A stretch of DNA of 64,000 bases from Streptomyces chrestomyceticus JCM 4735 (GTDB taxonomy: Bacteria > Actinomycetota > Actinomycetes > Streptomycetales > Streptomycetaceae). The position numbers and the translations under genes are program-made. The DNA lies in assembly GCF_003865135.1 (NCBI RefSeq), contig NZ_BHZC01000001.1, forward strand, positions 7,254,001-7,318,000, given 5' to 3'. Of the stretch, positions 34,413 to 43,163 are shown in pieces. Under the pieces are notes generated by a model, which did not search any database, had not been told where the DNA came from, and was given only the letters and a program-made list of their open reading frames with translations. The first letter of the stretch is position 1. The number at the start of each line of letters is the position of its first letter.

Positions 34413-34817
34413 GTGGCGACCGTGTCTCCCGCGGCCGCGGCACCCGGCGCCGCCCAGCCGGCCGTACCGGCCGGTGAACGAGGTGCCACGAAGATCGCGG
34501 ACCGGGTCGTGGCCAAGATCGCCGCGCAGGCCGCCCGCGAGGCGCTGCGTGACGCGTCCACGGCACACACCGACGCCCACGCGTCGGTGACGGTGCGCCG
34601 GCGCGAGGGACGGCGGGACTTCGGCGAGGCCCGGGTACGGGTCGCCGTCGAACTGGGCTACCCCTCCGACATCGGCGCCCAGTGCGGCGCCGTACGGCGG
34701 CAGGTCACCCAGCGGGTCCGCGAACTGGCCGGCATGTCGGTGCCCGAGGTCGCCGTCCAGATCGAACGGCTGCACGCGCCCCAGATGGAGCGGTCGGGCC
34801 GGGGGAGGGTGCGATGA
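34413..34817 (+). CDS. Second Asp23/Gls24 family protein (134 aa)
   Basis: Shorter Asp23 domain: GERGATKIADRVVAKIAAQAAREALR, then VTVRRREGRRDFGEARVRVAVELGYPSDIG and RVRELAGMSVPEVAVQIERL. GTG 34413 starts 6 bp after the small membrane protein stop. The ATGA overlap with the next gene (34814-34817) shows translational coupling. Having two different Asp23 domains in one operon suggests a hetero-oligomer. Confidence 0.85.
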   Translation: MATVSPAAAAPGAAQPAVPAGERGATKIADRVVAKIAAQAAREALRDASTAHTDAHASVTVRRREGRRDFGEARVRVAVELGYPSDIGAQCGAVRRQVTQRVRELAGMSVPEVAVQIERLHAPQMERSGRGRVR

Positions 34818-35605
34818 ACGACGACGATCCCGATCTGCGGCAGACGCAGCGGCTGCCCGCCCTCGACAAGTCGGCGGGCGCCACGGCGGTCCCGCCCGGC
34901 CGGGGCGGCTCCGGCGCACCTTCCGGCCACGGCCAGGACCATGCCCGTACTCCGGGCGGTCCGGACGGTTCCGGCTCTGCCGACGGCCCCGGGCACACCG
35001 GCCCGGGGCACACCGGCCCGGCGGACAGCGGCCAGACCCCCCGCGAGGAGACCGACGGCGGCGGCCGGGCCCGGCGCTTCTGGGCGGCCCGGCGCGTACC
35101 GTCCACGCTGGTGGCGCTCGTCGTGCTCGGCGCCGCCGGACTGCTGCTGTACGACGTGGCCGCGGTACGCGCCGACCGCCCCGCGATGGCCTGGCGCAAG
35201 CGCCTCGCCACCGAGCTGGCGACCCGTCACCTGGACGACGTCTGGGTCCTCGCGGGCGCCGCGGTGGCCGTGGCCCTCGGCGTCTGGCTGCTGGTGCTCG
35301 CGCTGACCCCCGGACTGCGCGGCGTGCTGCCGATGCGGCGTACGACACCGGACGTACGCGGCGGCCTGGACCGCGCCGCGGCCGCGCTGGTGCTGCGCGA
35401 CCGGGCCATGGAGGTGCCGGGCGTGCAGTCCGTACGGGTCGCCGTCGGCCGCCGCAAGGCCAAGGCACGCGCGGTCTCGCACTTCCGCGAACTGGACGAG
35501 GTACGGAGCGACCTGAACACGGCACTCGGCGACGGACTGCGGCAACTGGGCCTCGCCCGGCGGCCCGCGCTGTCCGTACGGGTGCGCCGGTCGGCGAAGA
35601 GGTGA
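34814..35605 (+). CDS. DUF6286-like membrane protein of the Asp23 cluster (263 aa)
   Basis: A Gly/Pro/His-rich disordered N-terminus (to about 92) is followed by two transmembrane helices, PSTLVALVVLGAAGLLLYDVA and VWVLAGAAVAVALGVWLLVLA. A soluble C-terminal domain (VRGGLDRAAAALVLRDRAMEVPG, VQSVRVAVGRRKAKARAVSHF) has a DUF6286/AmaP-like beta-alpha pattern. It overlaps both neighbours by 4 nt (ATGA and GTGA). Probably a membrane partner of the Asp23 proteins. Confidence 0.8.
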   Translation: MNDDDPDLRQTQRLPALDKSAGATAVPPGRGGSGAPSGHGQDHARTPGGPDGSGSADGPGHTGPGHTGPADSGQTPREETDGGGRARRFWAARRVPSTLVALVVLGAAGLLLYDVAAVRADRPAMAWRKRLATELATRHLDDVWVLAGAAVAVALGVWLLVLALTPGLRGVLPMRRTTPDVRGGLDRAAAALVLRDRAMEVPGVQSVRVAVGRRKAKARAVSHFRELDEVRSDLNTALGDGLRQLGLARRPALSVRVRRSAKR

Positions 35606-36219
35606 GCACGGCGATGCACAAGGTCCTGCGAACGGTCAACCGGGTGCTGCTGGCCCTGACGGGCCTGGTCCTGATCGTCGTCGGCGGCACGGTACTGCTC
35701 GGCGGCTTCGACGTGCCGCGCAAGGCCGGCTTCGACCTGCCGACCGGTGGGCGCTGGTCCCGGCCCGACGAGGTGCTGCTGCGCGAGCCGGACCGGACGC
35801 GCTGGACGGACAGCGGCTGGTGGTGGCCGGTGGTGATCGCGGCGCTGGCCGTGCTCGTCCTGCTGGCGCTGTGGTGGCTGCTGTCCCAGTTCCGGCGGCA
35901 CCGGCTGCGCGAGATCCTCGTGGACAGCGGCGACGGCGAGGGCGCCCAGTTGCGCGGCCGGGCGATGGAGAACGTCCTGACGGCCGAGTCCGAGTCGCTG
36001 GACGGGGTCGACCGGGCCCGCGTCCACCTGACCGGCCGCCGCACGGAACCACGGCTACGGGCCGGTCTGGCCCTCGCCCCGCACGCGGAGCCCTGCGCCG
36101 TGGTCGCCCGCCTCTCCTCGGAGGCGATCCACCACGCCCGCACCTCGGCGGGCCTGGAACGGCTGCCCGCCGAGGTACGGCTGCGCGCGGTCAAGCACCG
36201 GGCCGAGCGGGTGAGTTAG
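35602..36219 (+). CDS. amaP: AmaP-like alkaline shock response membrane anchor (205 aa)
   Basis: Two transmembrane helices (VNRVLLALTGLVLIVVGGTVLL and WWPVVIAALAVLVLLALWWLL) flank a short extracellular loop, then a cytosolic domain (GAQLRGRAMENVLTAESESL, ARVHLTGRRTEPRLRAGLAL). This matches AmaP, which tethers Asp23 to the membrane in staphylococci. GTG 35602 overlaps the previous stop; ATG 35614 is an alternative start. Last gene of the cluster, followed by a hairpin terminator. Confidence 0.8.
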   Translation: MSTAMHKVLRTVNRVLLALTGLVLIVVGGTVLLGGFDVPRKAGFDLPTGGRWSRPDEVLLREPDRTRWTDSGWWWPVVIAALAVLVLLALWWLLSQFRRHRLREILVDSGDGEGAQLRGRAMENVLTAESESLDGVDRARVHLTGRRTEPRLRAGLALAPHAEPCAVVARLSSEAIHHARTSAGLERLPAEVRLRAVKHRAERVS

Positions 36220-36267
36220 CGAGGCGGTCGGTGACGTCGATGTAGGGCGCCGGTGGACGCACCGGTA

Positions 36268-36307
36268 CGGAGAGCCGTGCGTGAGGGCTCCTCCCCACGG
36301 CTCTCCG
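36268..36307. terminator. Bidirectional terminator between amaP and the SDR gene
   Basis: Arms CGGAGAGCCGTG (36268-36279) and CACGGCTCTCCG (36296-36307), perfect 12-bp stem with 16-nt loop, between convergent genes. Confidence 0.8.
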
Positions 36308-36311
36308 CCCC

Positions 36312-37067
36312 TCAGAACCCCCGCCGCGCCCCGCCGTCCACCGGCACCATCACACCCGTCACGTACGACGCCGCCGGCGACAGCAGGAACGCCGTGGTGC
36401 GGCCGAACTCCTCCGGTTCGCCGTAGCGGCGCAGGGGGATGGAAGCGCTGTTGCGGGCGCGGGACTCCTCCGGGGCACCGGACAGGGCGTCCAGTTGGGT
36501 CATCCGGTCCGTGGCGATGCGGCCCGGCAGGACGCCGAAGACGCGGATGCCGCGGGGGCCCAGTTCGTCGGCGAGGGACTTGGCGTAGCCCGCGAGGCCG
36601 GGGCGCAGGCCGTTGGAGATGGCCAGGCCGGCGATGGGCTCGTGGACCGAGCCGGACAGGACGAAGCCGATCGCGCCGCCGTCGCCGAGCGCGGCGGACG
36701 CCGTGCGGGCGAGCCGTACCGCGCCGAGGAAGACCGACTCGAAGGCGGCCTGCCACTGGTCGTCGGTGTTGGCGGTGGGCGCTCCCGGGGGCGGGCCGCC
36801 GACGCTGACGAGGATGCCGTCGAGGCGGCCGAAGCGTTCGCGGGCCGTGTCGACCAGGCGCGCGGCGGCGTCCGGGTCGGCGTTGTCGGCGGCGACGCCG
36901 TGCGCGCGGTCGCCGAGCGTGGCCGCGGCGGCCCGCGCGCTCTCCTCGCTGCGGCCGCTGAGGACGACGTTGGCGCCGTCGGCGACCAGTTCCCGGGCGG
37001 TGGCGAAGCCGAGGCCGCGGGTGGCGCCGGTGACGATGTAGGTCCGGTCGGTGAGTCCTAGATCCAT
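36312..37067 (-). CDS. SDR-family protein with a non-canonical active site (251 aa)
   Basis: Rossmann fold with TGATRGLG (13-20) and typical C-terminus YVTGVMVPVDGGARRGF. The Ser is retained (S138 in VLSGSVHEP), but the position of the catalytic YxxxK reads S151-N-G-L-R155 in AISNGLRPGLAGYAKSLADEL, so both Tyr and Lys are missing. A known Streptomyces SDR subgroup shows similar replacement, as I recall. It may be a binding protein or use another mechanism. It lies 5 bp after the GH15 gene, third in a SURF1-GH15-SDR unit. Confidence 0.85.
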   Translation of the reverse strand: MDLGLTDRTYIVTGATRGLGFATARELVADGANVVLSGRSEESARAAAATLGDRAHGVAADNADPDAAARLVDTARERFGRLDGILVSVGGPPPGAPTANTDDQWQAAFESVFLGAVRLARTASAALGDGGAIGFVLSGSVHEPIAGLAISNGLRPGLAGYAKSLADELGPRGIRVFGVLPGRIATDRMTQLDALSGAPEESRARNSASIPLRRYGEPEEFGRTTAFLLSPAASYVTGVMVPVDGGARRGF

Positions 37068-37072
37068 GGGGG

Positions 37073-38857
37073 TCAGTCTGCCCCGTCGCACCCGAACATG
37101 GTGAAGGCGGTGCTGATGAGGCCGATGTGGCTGAATGCCTGGGGGAAGTTGCCCAACTGGCGGCCGGCGACGGGGTCGTACTCCTCGGCCAGCAGTCCCA
37201 CGTCGTTGGGCAGCCGCAGCAGCCGGTCGAACAGCTCCCTGGCCTCCTCCTCCCGCCCGGTCAGGTGCAGGGCCTCGGCCAGCCAGAACGAGCAGACCAG
37301 GAAGGTGCCCTCGTCGCCCGGCAGCCCGTCCACGGTGGTGGCGTCGGTGCTGTAACGCCGTATGAGGCCGCCGTGCGCCAGCTCCGCGCGGACCGCGTCG
37401 ACCGTGCCGACGACCCGCGGGTCGTCGGCGGGCAGGAAGCCGAGGCGCGGGATCAGCAGTGTCGCGGCGTCCAGCAGGTCCGAGCCGTAGGACTGGGTGA
37501 AGGTGTTGCGCTCCGCGTCGTACCCCTTCTCGCACACCTCGCGGTGCACCTCGTCGCGCATCGCGCGCCAGCGGGCGACGTCCCCCTCCAGCTCGGGGCG
37601 GGACTCGACCGCCCGGACGGCGCGGTCGGCGGCGACCCACGCCATGATCTTGGAGTGCACGAAGTGCCGGCGGGGCCCGCGGACCTCCCACAGCCCCTCG
37701 TCCGGCTCCCGCCAGTGGCACTCCAGGAAGTCCAGCAGCGAGCGCTGGATGTTCCAGGCGTGCGGCTTGGACGACAGCCCGGCGACGCGCGCGATGTGGA
37801 AGGAGTCCAGCACCCCGCCGTACACGTCGAGCTGCCGCTGTTCGACGGCGGCGTTGCCGATGCGTACGGGCGTGGAGCCGGCGTAGCCGCCGAGCCAGGG
37901 CAGCTCGGCCTCCGGCAGCCGCCGTTCGCCGCCCAGGCCGTACATGATCTGGAGGTCGGCCGGGTTGCCGGCCACCGCGCGCAGCAGCCAGTCCCGCCAG
38001 GCCGACGCCTCCTCGGTGTATCCGGCGGTGACCAGCGAGTTGAGGGTCAGGGTGGCGTCGCGCAGCCAGCAGAAGCGGTAGTCCCAGTTCCGTACGCCGC
38101 CCAGCTCCTCGGGCAGCGAGGTGGTGGGCGCCGCGACGATGCCGCCGGTGGGCGCGAAGGTCAGGGCCTTGAGCGTGATCAGGGAGCGCAGGACCTCGGC
38201 CCGGTACGGACCGTCGTAGCGGCAGTGCGCCGCCCACGCCCGCCAGTCCTCCAGGGTGTGCTCCAGCGCCTCGTACGGATCGATCTCGGCCGGGCGCGGC
38301 TCGTGCGAGGGGTGCCAGGTGAGGATGAACGCCACCCGCTCGCCGGCGGCGACGGTGAAGTCGGAGCGGGTGCTGAGTCCCTGGCCGTACGTCTTGACCT
38401 CGGGCTCGGTGCGCAGCCACGCGGAGTCCGGCCCGGCCACCGCGACCCGGCACCGGCCGACGTGCCGCACCCAGGGCACGACCAGCCCGTAGTCGAAGCG
38501 CAGCCGCAGCACCCCCTCCATGGGGACGTCGCCCTCCAGGCCCTCCACGATGCGTACGACGTCGGGCGCGCGGTCGCGCTGCGGCATGAAGTCGGTGACC
38601 CGCACCGAGCCGGTGGGGGTGTGCCAGACGGTGTCCAGGACCAGGGAGTCGCCCCGGTAGGAGCGTTCGGGCCGGGCGTCGGGGTCGGCGGGGGCGAGCA
38701 GCCAGTGCCCGTTCTCCTGGTCGCCGAGGAGCGCCGCGAAGCAGGCGGCGGAGTCGAAGTGCGGCAGGCACAGCCAGTCGACGGAGCCGTTCCGGCCGAC
38801 CAGGGCGGCGGTCTGCAGGTCGCCGATGAGCGCGTAGTCCTCGATGGGTGCGTGCAC
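37073..38857 (-). CDS. Glycoside hydrolase family 15 protein, glucoamylase/trehalase-like (594 aa)
   Basis: N-terminal beta-sandwich domain (PIEDYALIGDLQTAALVGRNGSVDWLCLPHFDS) followed by an (alpha/alpha)6 barrel: GGVRNWDYRFCWLRDATLTL, GSTPVRIGNAAVEQRQLDVYG, and GLLAEEYDPVAGRQLGNFPQAFSH near the end. This pattern is shared by GH15 glucoamylases and mycobacterial-type trehalases. No signal peptide, so probably a cytosolic trehalase or oligosaccharide hydrolase. It lies 29 bp downstream of SURF1 and 5 bp upstream of the SDR gene. Confidence 0.9.
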   Translation of the reverse strand: MHAPIEDYALIGDLQTAALVGRNGSVDWLCLPHFDSAACFAALLGDQENGHWLLAPADPDARPERSYRGDSLVLDTVWHTPTGSVRVTDFMPQRDRAPDVVRIVEGLEGDVPMEGVLRLRFDYGLVVPWVRHVGRCRVAVAGPDSAWLRTEPEVKTYGQGLSTRSDFTVAAGERVAFILTWHPSHEPRPAEIDPYEALEHTLEDWRAWAAHCRYDGPYRAEVLRSLITLKALTFAPTGGIVAAPTTSLPEELGGVRNWDYRFCWLRDATLTLNSLVTAGYTEEASAWRDWLLRAVAGNPADLQIMYGLGGERRLPEAELPWLGGYAGSTPVRIGNAAVEQRQLDVYGGVLDSFHIARVAGLSSKPHAWNIQRSLLDFLECHWREPDEGLWEVRGPRRHFVHSKIMAWVAADRAVRAVESRPELEGDVARWRAMRDEVHREVCEKGYDAERNTFTQSYGSDLLDAATLLIPRLGFLPADDPRVVGTVDAVRAELAHGGLIRRYSTDATTVDGLPGDEGTFLVCSFWLAEALHLTGREEEARELFDRLLRLPNDVGLLAEEYDPVAGRQLGNFPQAFSHIGLISTAFTMFGCDGAD

Positions 38858-38886
38858 GCGGCGTCCCTTCCGTCAGCGCCCGGCAG

Positions 38887-39720
38887 CTACTCGGTGCTGG
38901 CGACTGTACGGCTCAAGGGCTCGGCAGGGGCGGATTCGGCGCTGTCGGCGCTCTCTGCGGCGGCGAGCCGGTCCTTGCGCTCCCGGCGGACCAGGACGAA
39001 CCAGCCGACGGGCACGGCCGCGGCGAACAGCCACCACTGGACCGCGTAGGCCATGTGCGGGCCGATGCTGTCGTGGTCCGGCTCGGGCACCAGCTCGGGC
39101 GTGCCGCCGGGCGGCTCCGGCGCGGTCTGCTCGATGTAGCCGCCGAGCACCGGCCGGTGCAGGGCCTCGGCCTGCCGTTCGCTGTTGATCAGCATGACCT
39201 GGCGGTCGGGCAGGCCGCGCTTGTCCTTGATGCCGCTGCCTTCGGTGGTCTCGTCCGCCATCATCCGGCCGGTGACGGTGACCCGGCCCTTGGGGGCGGC
39301 GGGCACGTCGGGGAAGCGGGTGAGGTCGTTGCCCGCGGCGATCCAGCCGCGGTTGACCAGGACGGTGGTGCCCTTGCGCGGCCCCTGGTCCAGGACGAGT
39401 GGCGTCAGCACGTAGTAGCCGATGGTCTTCTCGTCGGCGGCGGTGCGCTGGCGGACCACGACCTCGTGCCGGGTGTCGTACGTGCCGGAGGCGGTGACCC
39501 GGCGCCACATGTCGTCGCGGGGCAGCGTCCGGCCGGGGGCGGTCAGGTCGGTGACCGGTACCGGGGCGGCGTGCAGGTTGTCCGCGATGAGCTGGTTCTG
39601 CGCGACCCGGTGTTCATGGCGGTGGTACTGCCAGAACCCCAGCTTGATCATGACGGGGATCAGGACGAGGCCCACGAGGGTGAGGATCACCCACTGCCGG
39701 GACAACAGGAAGCGGTACAC
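38887..39720 (-). CDS. SURF1 family cytochrome oxidase assembly protein (277 aa)
   Basis: An N-terminal helix (QWVILTLVGLVLIPVMIKLGFWQ) and a C-terminal helix (YAVQWWLFAAAVPVGWFVLV) flank an extracytoplasmic domain with LGFWQYHRHEHR, VLVNRGWIAAG and GYIEQTAPEPPGG. This is the SURF1 layout; SURF1 aids haem a insertion into cytochrome c oxidase. Length is typical of actinobacterial SURF1. It heads a minus-strand unit with GH15 and SDR genes whose functions are not obviously linked. Confidence 0.92.
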   Translation of the reverse strand: MYRFLLSRQWVILTLVGLVLIPVMIKLGFWQYHRHEHRVAQNQLIADNLHAAPVPVTDLTAPGRTLPRDDMWRRVTASGTYDTRHEVVVRQRTAADEKTIGYYVLTPLVLDQGPRKGTTVLVNRGWIAAGNDLTRFPDVPAAPKGRVTVTGRMMADETTEGSGIKDKRGLPDRQVMLINSERQAEALHRPVLGGYIEQTAPEPPGGTPELVPEPDHDSIGPHMAYAVQWWLFAAAVPVGWFVLVRRERKDRLAAAESADSAESAPAEPLSRTVASTE

Positions 39721-39768
39721 CCCACGAGGGTACGACCGGGGGCCCGGGCACCCCGCCGCCGGGGTCCG

Positions 39769-40002
39769 TCAGACCCGGCCGACGATGCCCGTCTGCCCCT
39801 CCGCGCGGGCGCAGTGGGCCCCGCAGAACCAGCGCCCGGCGGCCTCCACGCCCTGGCCGATGATCTGGCACCGGCAGTGCTCGCAGATCGGCGCCATGCG
39901 GTGGATGGCGCAGGAGAAGCAGTCGAAGACGTGCACCGCGCCCTGCGCGTGCACCTCGAACGTCATGCCGTATTCGTTTCCGCAGACCTCACAACGTGCC
40001 AT
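39769..40002 (-). CDS. Small cysteine-rich, probably zinc-binding protein (77 aa)
   Basis: No named family recognised. CEVCGNEYG at 4-12, then CFSC, CEHC and CGAHC pairs and two further His give several treble-clef-like zinc knuckles in 77 residues. Conserved hydrophobics (TFEVHAQGAVHVFDCFSCAIHRM) suggest a compact fold. Proteins of this form are common in actinobacteria without assigned role. It starts 63 bp after the exonuclease stop and may be co-transcribed with it. Confidence 0.8.
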   Translation of the reverse strand: MARCEVCGNEYGMTFEVHAQGAVHVFDCFSCAIHRMAPICEHCRCQIIGQGVEAAGRWFCGAHCARAEGQTGIVGRV

Positions 40003-40065
40003 GCGCCACAGCGTGCGGGTGCGGCGGGCGGTCGGGCGAGCCTGCGGAAGGCGTGTTGTGGGGCT

Positions 40066-41097
40066 TCACCCGGACGCAGGCGCCGGGGCCACGTCCTGGA
40101 GGAGCTGCATGAAGGCCGCCTCGTCGATCACCGGCGTGCCGAAGGAGGCGGCCTTGGCGGTCTTGGAGGTCCGGGACTCCGGGTCGTTGGTGACCAGCAG
40201 GCTGGTCAGCCGGGAGACGCTGGTGGCCACGTGCAGTCCGGCCTCGATCGCGCGGTCCTCCAGCAGCTCACGGTCGACGGAGGTGTCGCCGGAGAACGCC
40301 ACCCGCATCCCCTGCACCAGCCGGGCACCCGGCTCGTACCGTCCGGGGTTCGGGTACGGGCAGGCGGGCCGCTTGCGCGACGGGCGCCAACTGGTGGGCC
40401 GGTAGGCGGCCGCGGCCGGCCGCTGCCGGGGCGCCGCCGGGCCGTCCGCCCACTCGGTGAGCGGCTGGCAGGCCAGCAGCGGCAGGCGCAGGTTGGCCTG
40501 GGCGGCCAGCCGCAGACTGGGCCGGAACGCCTCCGCCAGCACCCGGGCGTCGTCGAGCGCGTGGTGGGCGTGCTGCTGGGTGACGCCGTAGTGCGCGGCG
40601 AGGGACTCCAGCTTGTGGTTGGGCAGCGGCAGCCGCAGCTCCTTGGAGAGCGCGATGGTGCACAGCCGCTGCCGTACGGGCGCCTCGGCCTCGGCGCGGG
40701 CGTACTCGCGGGCGATCATCGACCAGTCGAACATCGCGTTGTGGGCGACCAGGACGCGCCCCTCCAGCCGCTTCGACAGCTCGGGGACGATCTCCGGGAA
40801 GAGCGGCGCGGCGGCGAGCATGTCGCTCGTCAGACCGTGGATCCACACCGGGCCCGGGTCCCGCTCCGGGTTGACGAGGGTGTACCAGTGGTCCTCGACC
40901 TCGCCGTGGACGTCGAGGCGGTACACGGCGGCGGAGACTATCCGGTCGTCGCGGGCCAGGCCGGTGGTCTCCACGTCGACCACCGCGTACCCCTGGGGAT
41001 ACGCGGCCGGCCAGGAGGCGGCCGCCTCCGGAGGGGACGGCTGCTGCCCGATCGCCGGGGTGATCGGGCGGGCTGCTGCCATACGGTCTTCGAGCAT
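40066..41097 (-). CDS. DEDDh 3'-5' exonuclease with C-terminal BRCT domain (343 aa)
   Basis: Exonuclease I: VVDVETTGL (D41, E43), HNAMFDWSMI for Exo II, and HHALDDARVLAEAF for Exo III, the DnaQ-like epsilon set. After an Arg/Pro-rich linker, residues about 255-335 form a BRCT domain (RVAFSGDTSVDRELLEDRAIEAG, LLVTNDPESRTSKTAKAASF). This fusion is known in actinobacterial DEDDh proteins and suggests a DNA repair or proofreading role. ATG (complement 41095-41097) used; GTG two codons upstream is an alternative. Confidence 0.88.
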   Translation of the reverse strand: MLEDRMAAARPITPAIGQQPSPPEAAASWPAAYPQGYAVVDVETTGLARDDRIVSAAVYRLDVHGEVEDHWYTLVNPERDPGPVWIHGLTSDMLAAAPLFPEIVPELSKRLEGRVLVAHNAMFDWSMIAREYARAEAEAPVRQRLCTIALSKELRLPLPNHKLESLAAHYGVTQQHAHHALDDARVLAEAFRPSLRLAAQANLRLPLLACQPLTEWADGPAAPRQRPAAAAYRPTSWRPSRKRPACPYPNPGRYEPGARLVQGMRVAFSGDTSVDRELLEDRAIEAGLHVATSVSRLTSLLVTNDPESRTSKTAKAASFGTPVIDEAAFMQLLQDVAPAPASG

Positions 41098-41437
41098 GGT
41101 CACTGAGGATACGGGCCCCCACTGACAGCGCCACCGCCCTCCCCGTACCGCCCGGCGCTCCGGCACCGTCCGTGGCCGTACGGGCGGGCGCGGACGTGCG
41201 CGAACGGTGGGCGGGCGGCCGCCGGTTGGGCCCCGAACGGGGGACGGCGGGGCAGGGCGGCGCGGGGGCCCTCTCCCGTGTGGTGCTGTCGATCGGCCCC
41301 TCCTGTGGCGTTACGTCGCAAAGGTCCGGTTCGGATTCCGGTGTGCACCCGATGGCGCCGTCGCTGACACTCCTTCTTACATACTTCTCGGTAACAACCC
41401 CTAGCGGGGGCCCCGTCGGCGCCTTTATGGTGCCGAC
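41098..41437 (+). other. Intergenic region with hairpin abutting the desaturase start
   Basis: 340 bp between divergent genes with no supported ORF. It should hold both promoters. Directly before the next ATG, GTCGGCGCC (41415-41423) pairs with GGTGCCGAC (41429-41437, one G-T) across TTTAT, and no Shine-Dalgarno is visible. Confidence 0.55.
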
Positions 41438-42406
41438 ATGCCGCACCTGCCCGATGTCGTGCTGTGGTCCGTGCCCGCTTTCGTCGTCCTCACCGTGGTG
41501 GAGATGGTGAGCTACCGCCTCCATCCCGACGAGGACGCCGCCGGGTACGAGGCCAAGGACGCGGCGACCAGCGTCGGCATGGGACTGGGCAGCCTGGTCT
41601 TCGACGCGCTGTGGAAGATCCCGATCGTCGCCGTCTACTCGGCCGTCTACACACTGACGCCGCTGCGCGTGCCCGTCCTGTGGTGGACGCTGCCGCTGAT
41701 GCTGCTCGTCCAGGACTTCTTCTACTACTGGTCGCACCGCGGCCACCACGTCATCCGCGTCCTGTGGGCGTGCCACGTCGTGCACCACTCCAGCGAGAAG
41801 TTCAACTTCACCACCGCGCTGCGCCAGCCCTGGACGACCTGGACGGTCTGGCCGTTCTACCTGCCGATGATCGCGCTCGGCGTGCACCCGGCCGCGGTCG
41901 CGTTCTGCTCGGGCGCCAACCTCGTCTACCAGTTCTGGGTGCACACCGAGCGCGTCGGCAAGCTGCCCAGGCCCTTCGAGTACGTCCTGAACACCCCCTC
42001 GCACCACCGGGTGCACCACGCCTCGCAGGGCGGCTACCTGGACCGCAACTTCGGCGGCATCCTCATCATTTGGGACCGGATGTTCGGCTCGTTCGTCCCG
42101 GAGACGGAACGCCCCGTGTACGGCCTCACCAAGAACATCCACACCTTCAACCCGCTCCGCGTCGCCACCCACGAGTACGCGGCCATCGCGCGCGACGTCC
42201 GGGCGGCGGGAAGCTGGAGCGAGCGGGCGGGGCGGGTGTTCCGGGGGCCGGGGTGGCAGCCGGCGGGGGCCGCGGCCGGCAAGCCTCCCGAGAAGGCCAC
42301 CGAGAAGACCGGTGCGCCCGGAGCCGCCGGGCCCGCCGGTGTCACGAAGAAGTCCACCGGTGCCCCGAAGAAGTCCACCGGCGCCGAGAAGGAGCCCGTA
42401 GCGTGA
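41438..42406 (+). CDS. Sterol desaturase/fatty acid hydroxylase family protein (322 aa)
   Basis: Membrane di-iron enzyme with the three His boxes: SHRGHH (YYWSHRGHHVIRVLWA), HVVHHSS, and SHHRVHHAS. About four to five hydrophobic helices span residues 5-190. The C-terminal ~60 residues are a Lys/Pro/Ala-rich tail with TKKSTGAPKKSTGAEKE repeats, absent from most relatives. ATG 41438 lacks a clear Shine-Dalgarno and is preceded by a hairpin. It overlaps the next gene by 4 nt (GTGA). Lipid substrate unknown. Confidence 0.9.
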   Translation: MPHLPDVVLWSVPAFVVLTVVEMVSYRLHPDEDAAGYEAKDAATSVGMGLGSLVFDALWKIPIVAVYSAVYTLTPLRVPVLWWTLPLMLLVQDFFYYWSHRGHHVIRVLWACHVVHHSSEKFNFTTALRQPWTTWTVWPFYLPMIALGVHPAAVAFCSGANLVYQFWVHTERVGKLPRPFEYVLNTPSHHRVHHASQGGYLDRNFGGILIIWDRMFGSFVPETERPVYGLTKNIHTFNPLRVATHEYAAIARDVRAAGSWSERAGRVFRGPGWQPAGAAAGKPPEKATEKTGAPGAAGPAGVTKKSTGAPKKSTGAEKEPVA

Positions 42407-43110
42407 GCACCGCCGCGCGCACCGCGCGGGTCCTGCTCGGCGCCTTCGCCGTGCTGACCGCCGTCCACCTCGGCGCGCTGCTCGCCGGGGCCACCACCGT
42501 CGTCCATCTGACCAAACCGGCGCTGATGCCGGTCCTGGCCGGGTACGTGCTGGCCGCCGGAGCACCCCGGCTGCTCGCCGTCGCGCTGCTCTTCGGCTGC
42601 GGCGGCGACACCCTCCTCCAGACCGGCGACGACGCGCTGTTCCTCGTCGGCATGGGCTCCTTCGCCGCCGGACACGTCTGCTACCTGGTCCTTCTCACCC
42701 GGCGCGGCGCCTTCCCGGGCGGGCTCCGGCTCTCCGGACCGCTCGCCGCCTGTTACGCGGCCGCCTGGCTCGGCTTCGTCGCCCTGCTGTGGCCGGACCT
42801 GGCGGCGGATCTGCGGCTGCCGGTCGCCGCGTACAGCCTGCTGCTCACCGCGACGGCCTTCAGTGCCCTGCGGCTCGGGCCGCGGGCCGCGCTCGGCGGG
42901 CTGCTCTTCCTGCTCTCCGACTCGCTGCTCGCCACCGGTCTGGCCCACTGGCAGCAGCCGCCCGCCGCCCAGTTCTGGGTGATGCTGACCTACGCGGCGG
43001 CTCAGTACGCGCTGGCCGACGGCGTACGGCGGACGTACACGGCAGGGGAGCGGACCGGGGTGGCGGGTGCCGCACGGGCGTACGGTGAGGTGCACAGTAC
43101 GACCGTCTGA
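42403..43110 (+). CDS. Lysoplasmalogenase-like YhhN family membrane protein (235 aa)
   Basis: Seven to eight hydrophobic helices with YhhN/TMEM86 features: TVVHLTKPALMPVLAGYVLAAG, LLFGCGGDTLLQTGDDALFLVGMGSFAAGHVCYLV, and LLFLLSDSLLATG. Two Asp residues in the conserved helices are candidates for catalysis. GTG 42403 overlaps the desaturase stop. Coupling to a lipid desaturase-like gene hints at ether-lipid or lysophospholipid metabolism, but this is inference. Confidence 0.87.
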   Translation: MSTAARTARVLLGAFAVLTAVHLGALLAGATTVVHLTKPALMPVLAGYVLAAGAPRLLAVALLFGCGGDTLLQTGDDALFLVGMGSFAAGHVCYLVLLTRRGAFPGGLRLSGPLAACYAAAWLGFVALLWPDLAADLRLPVAAYSLLLTATAFSALRLGPRAALGGLLFLLSDSLLATGLAHWQQPPAAQFWVMLTYAAAQYALADGVRRTYTAGERTGVAGAARAYGEVHSTTV

Positions 43111-43163
43111 GCCGGCCCGGCAGTCACCTGTCTCCGGCCTGACCTGCGACGACGGCCGCGGAC

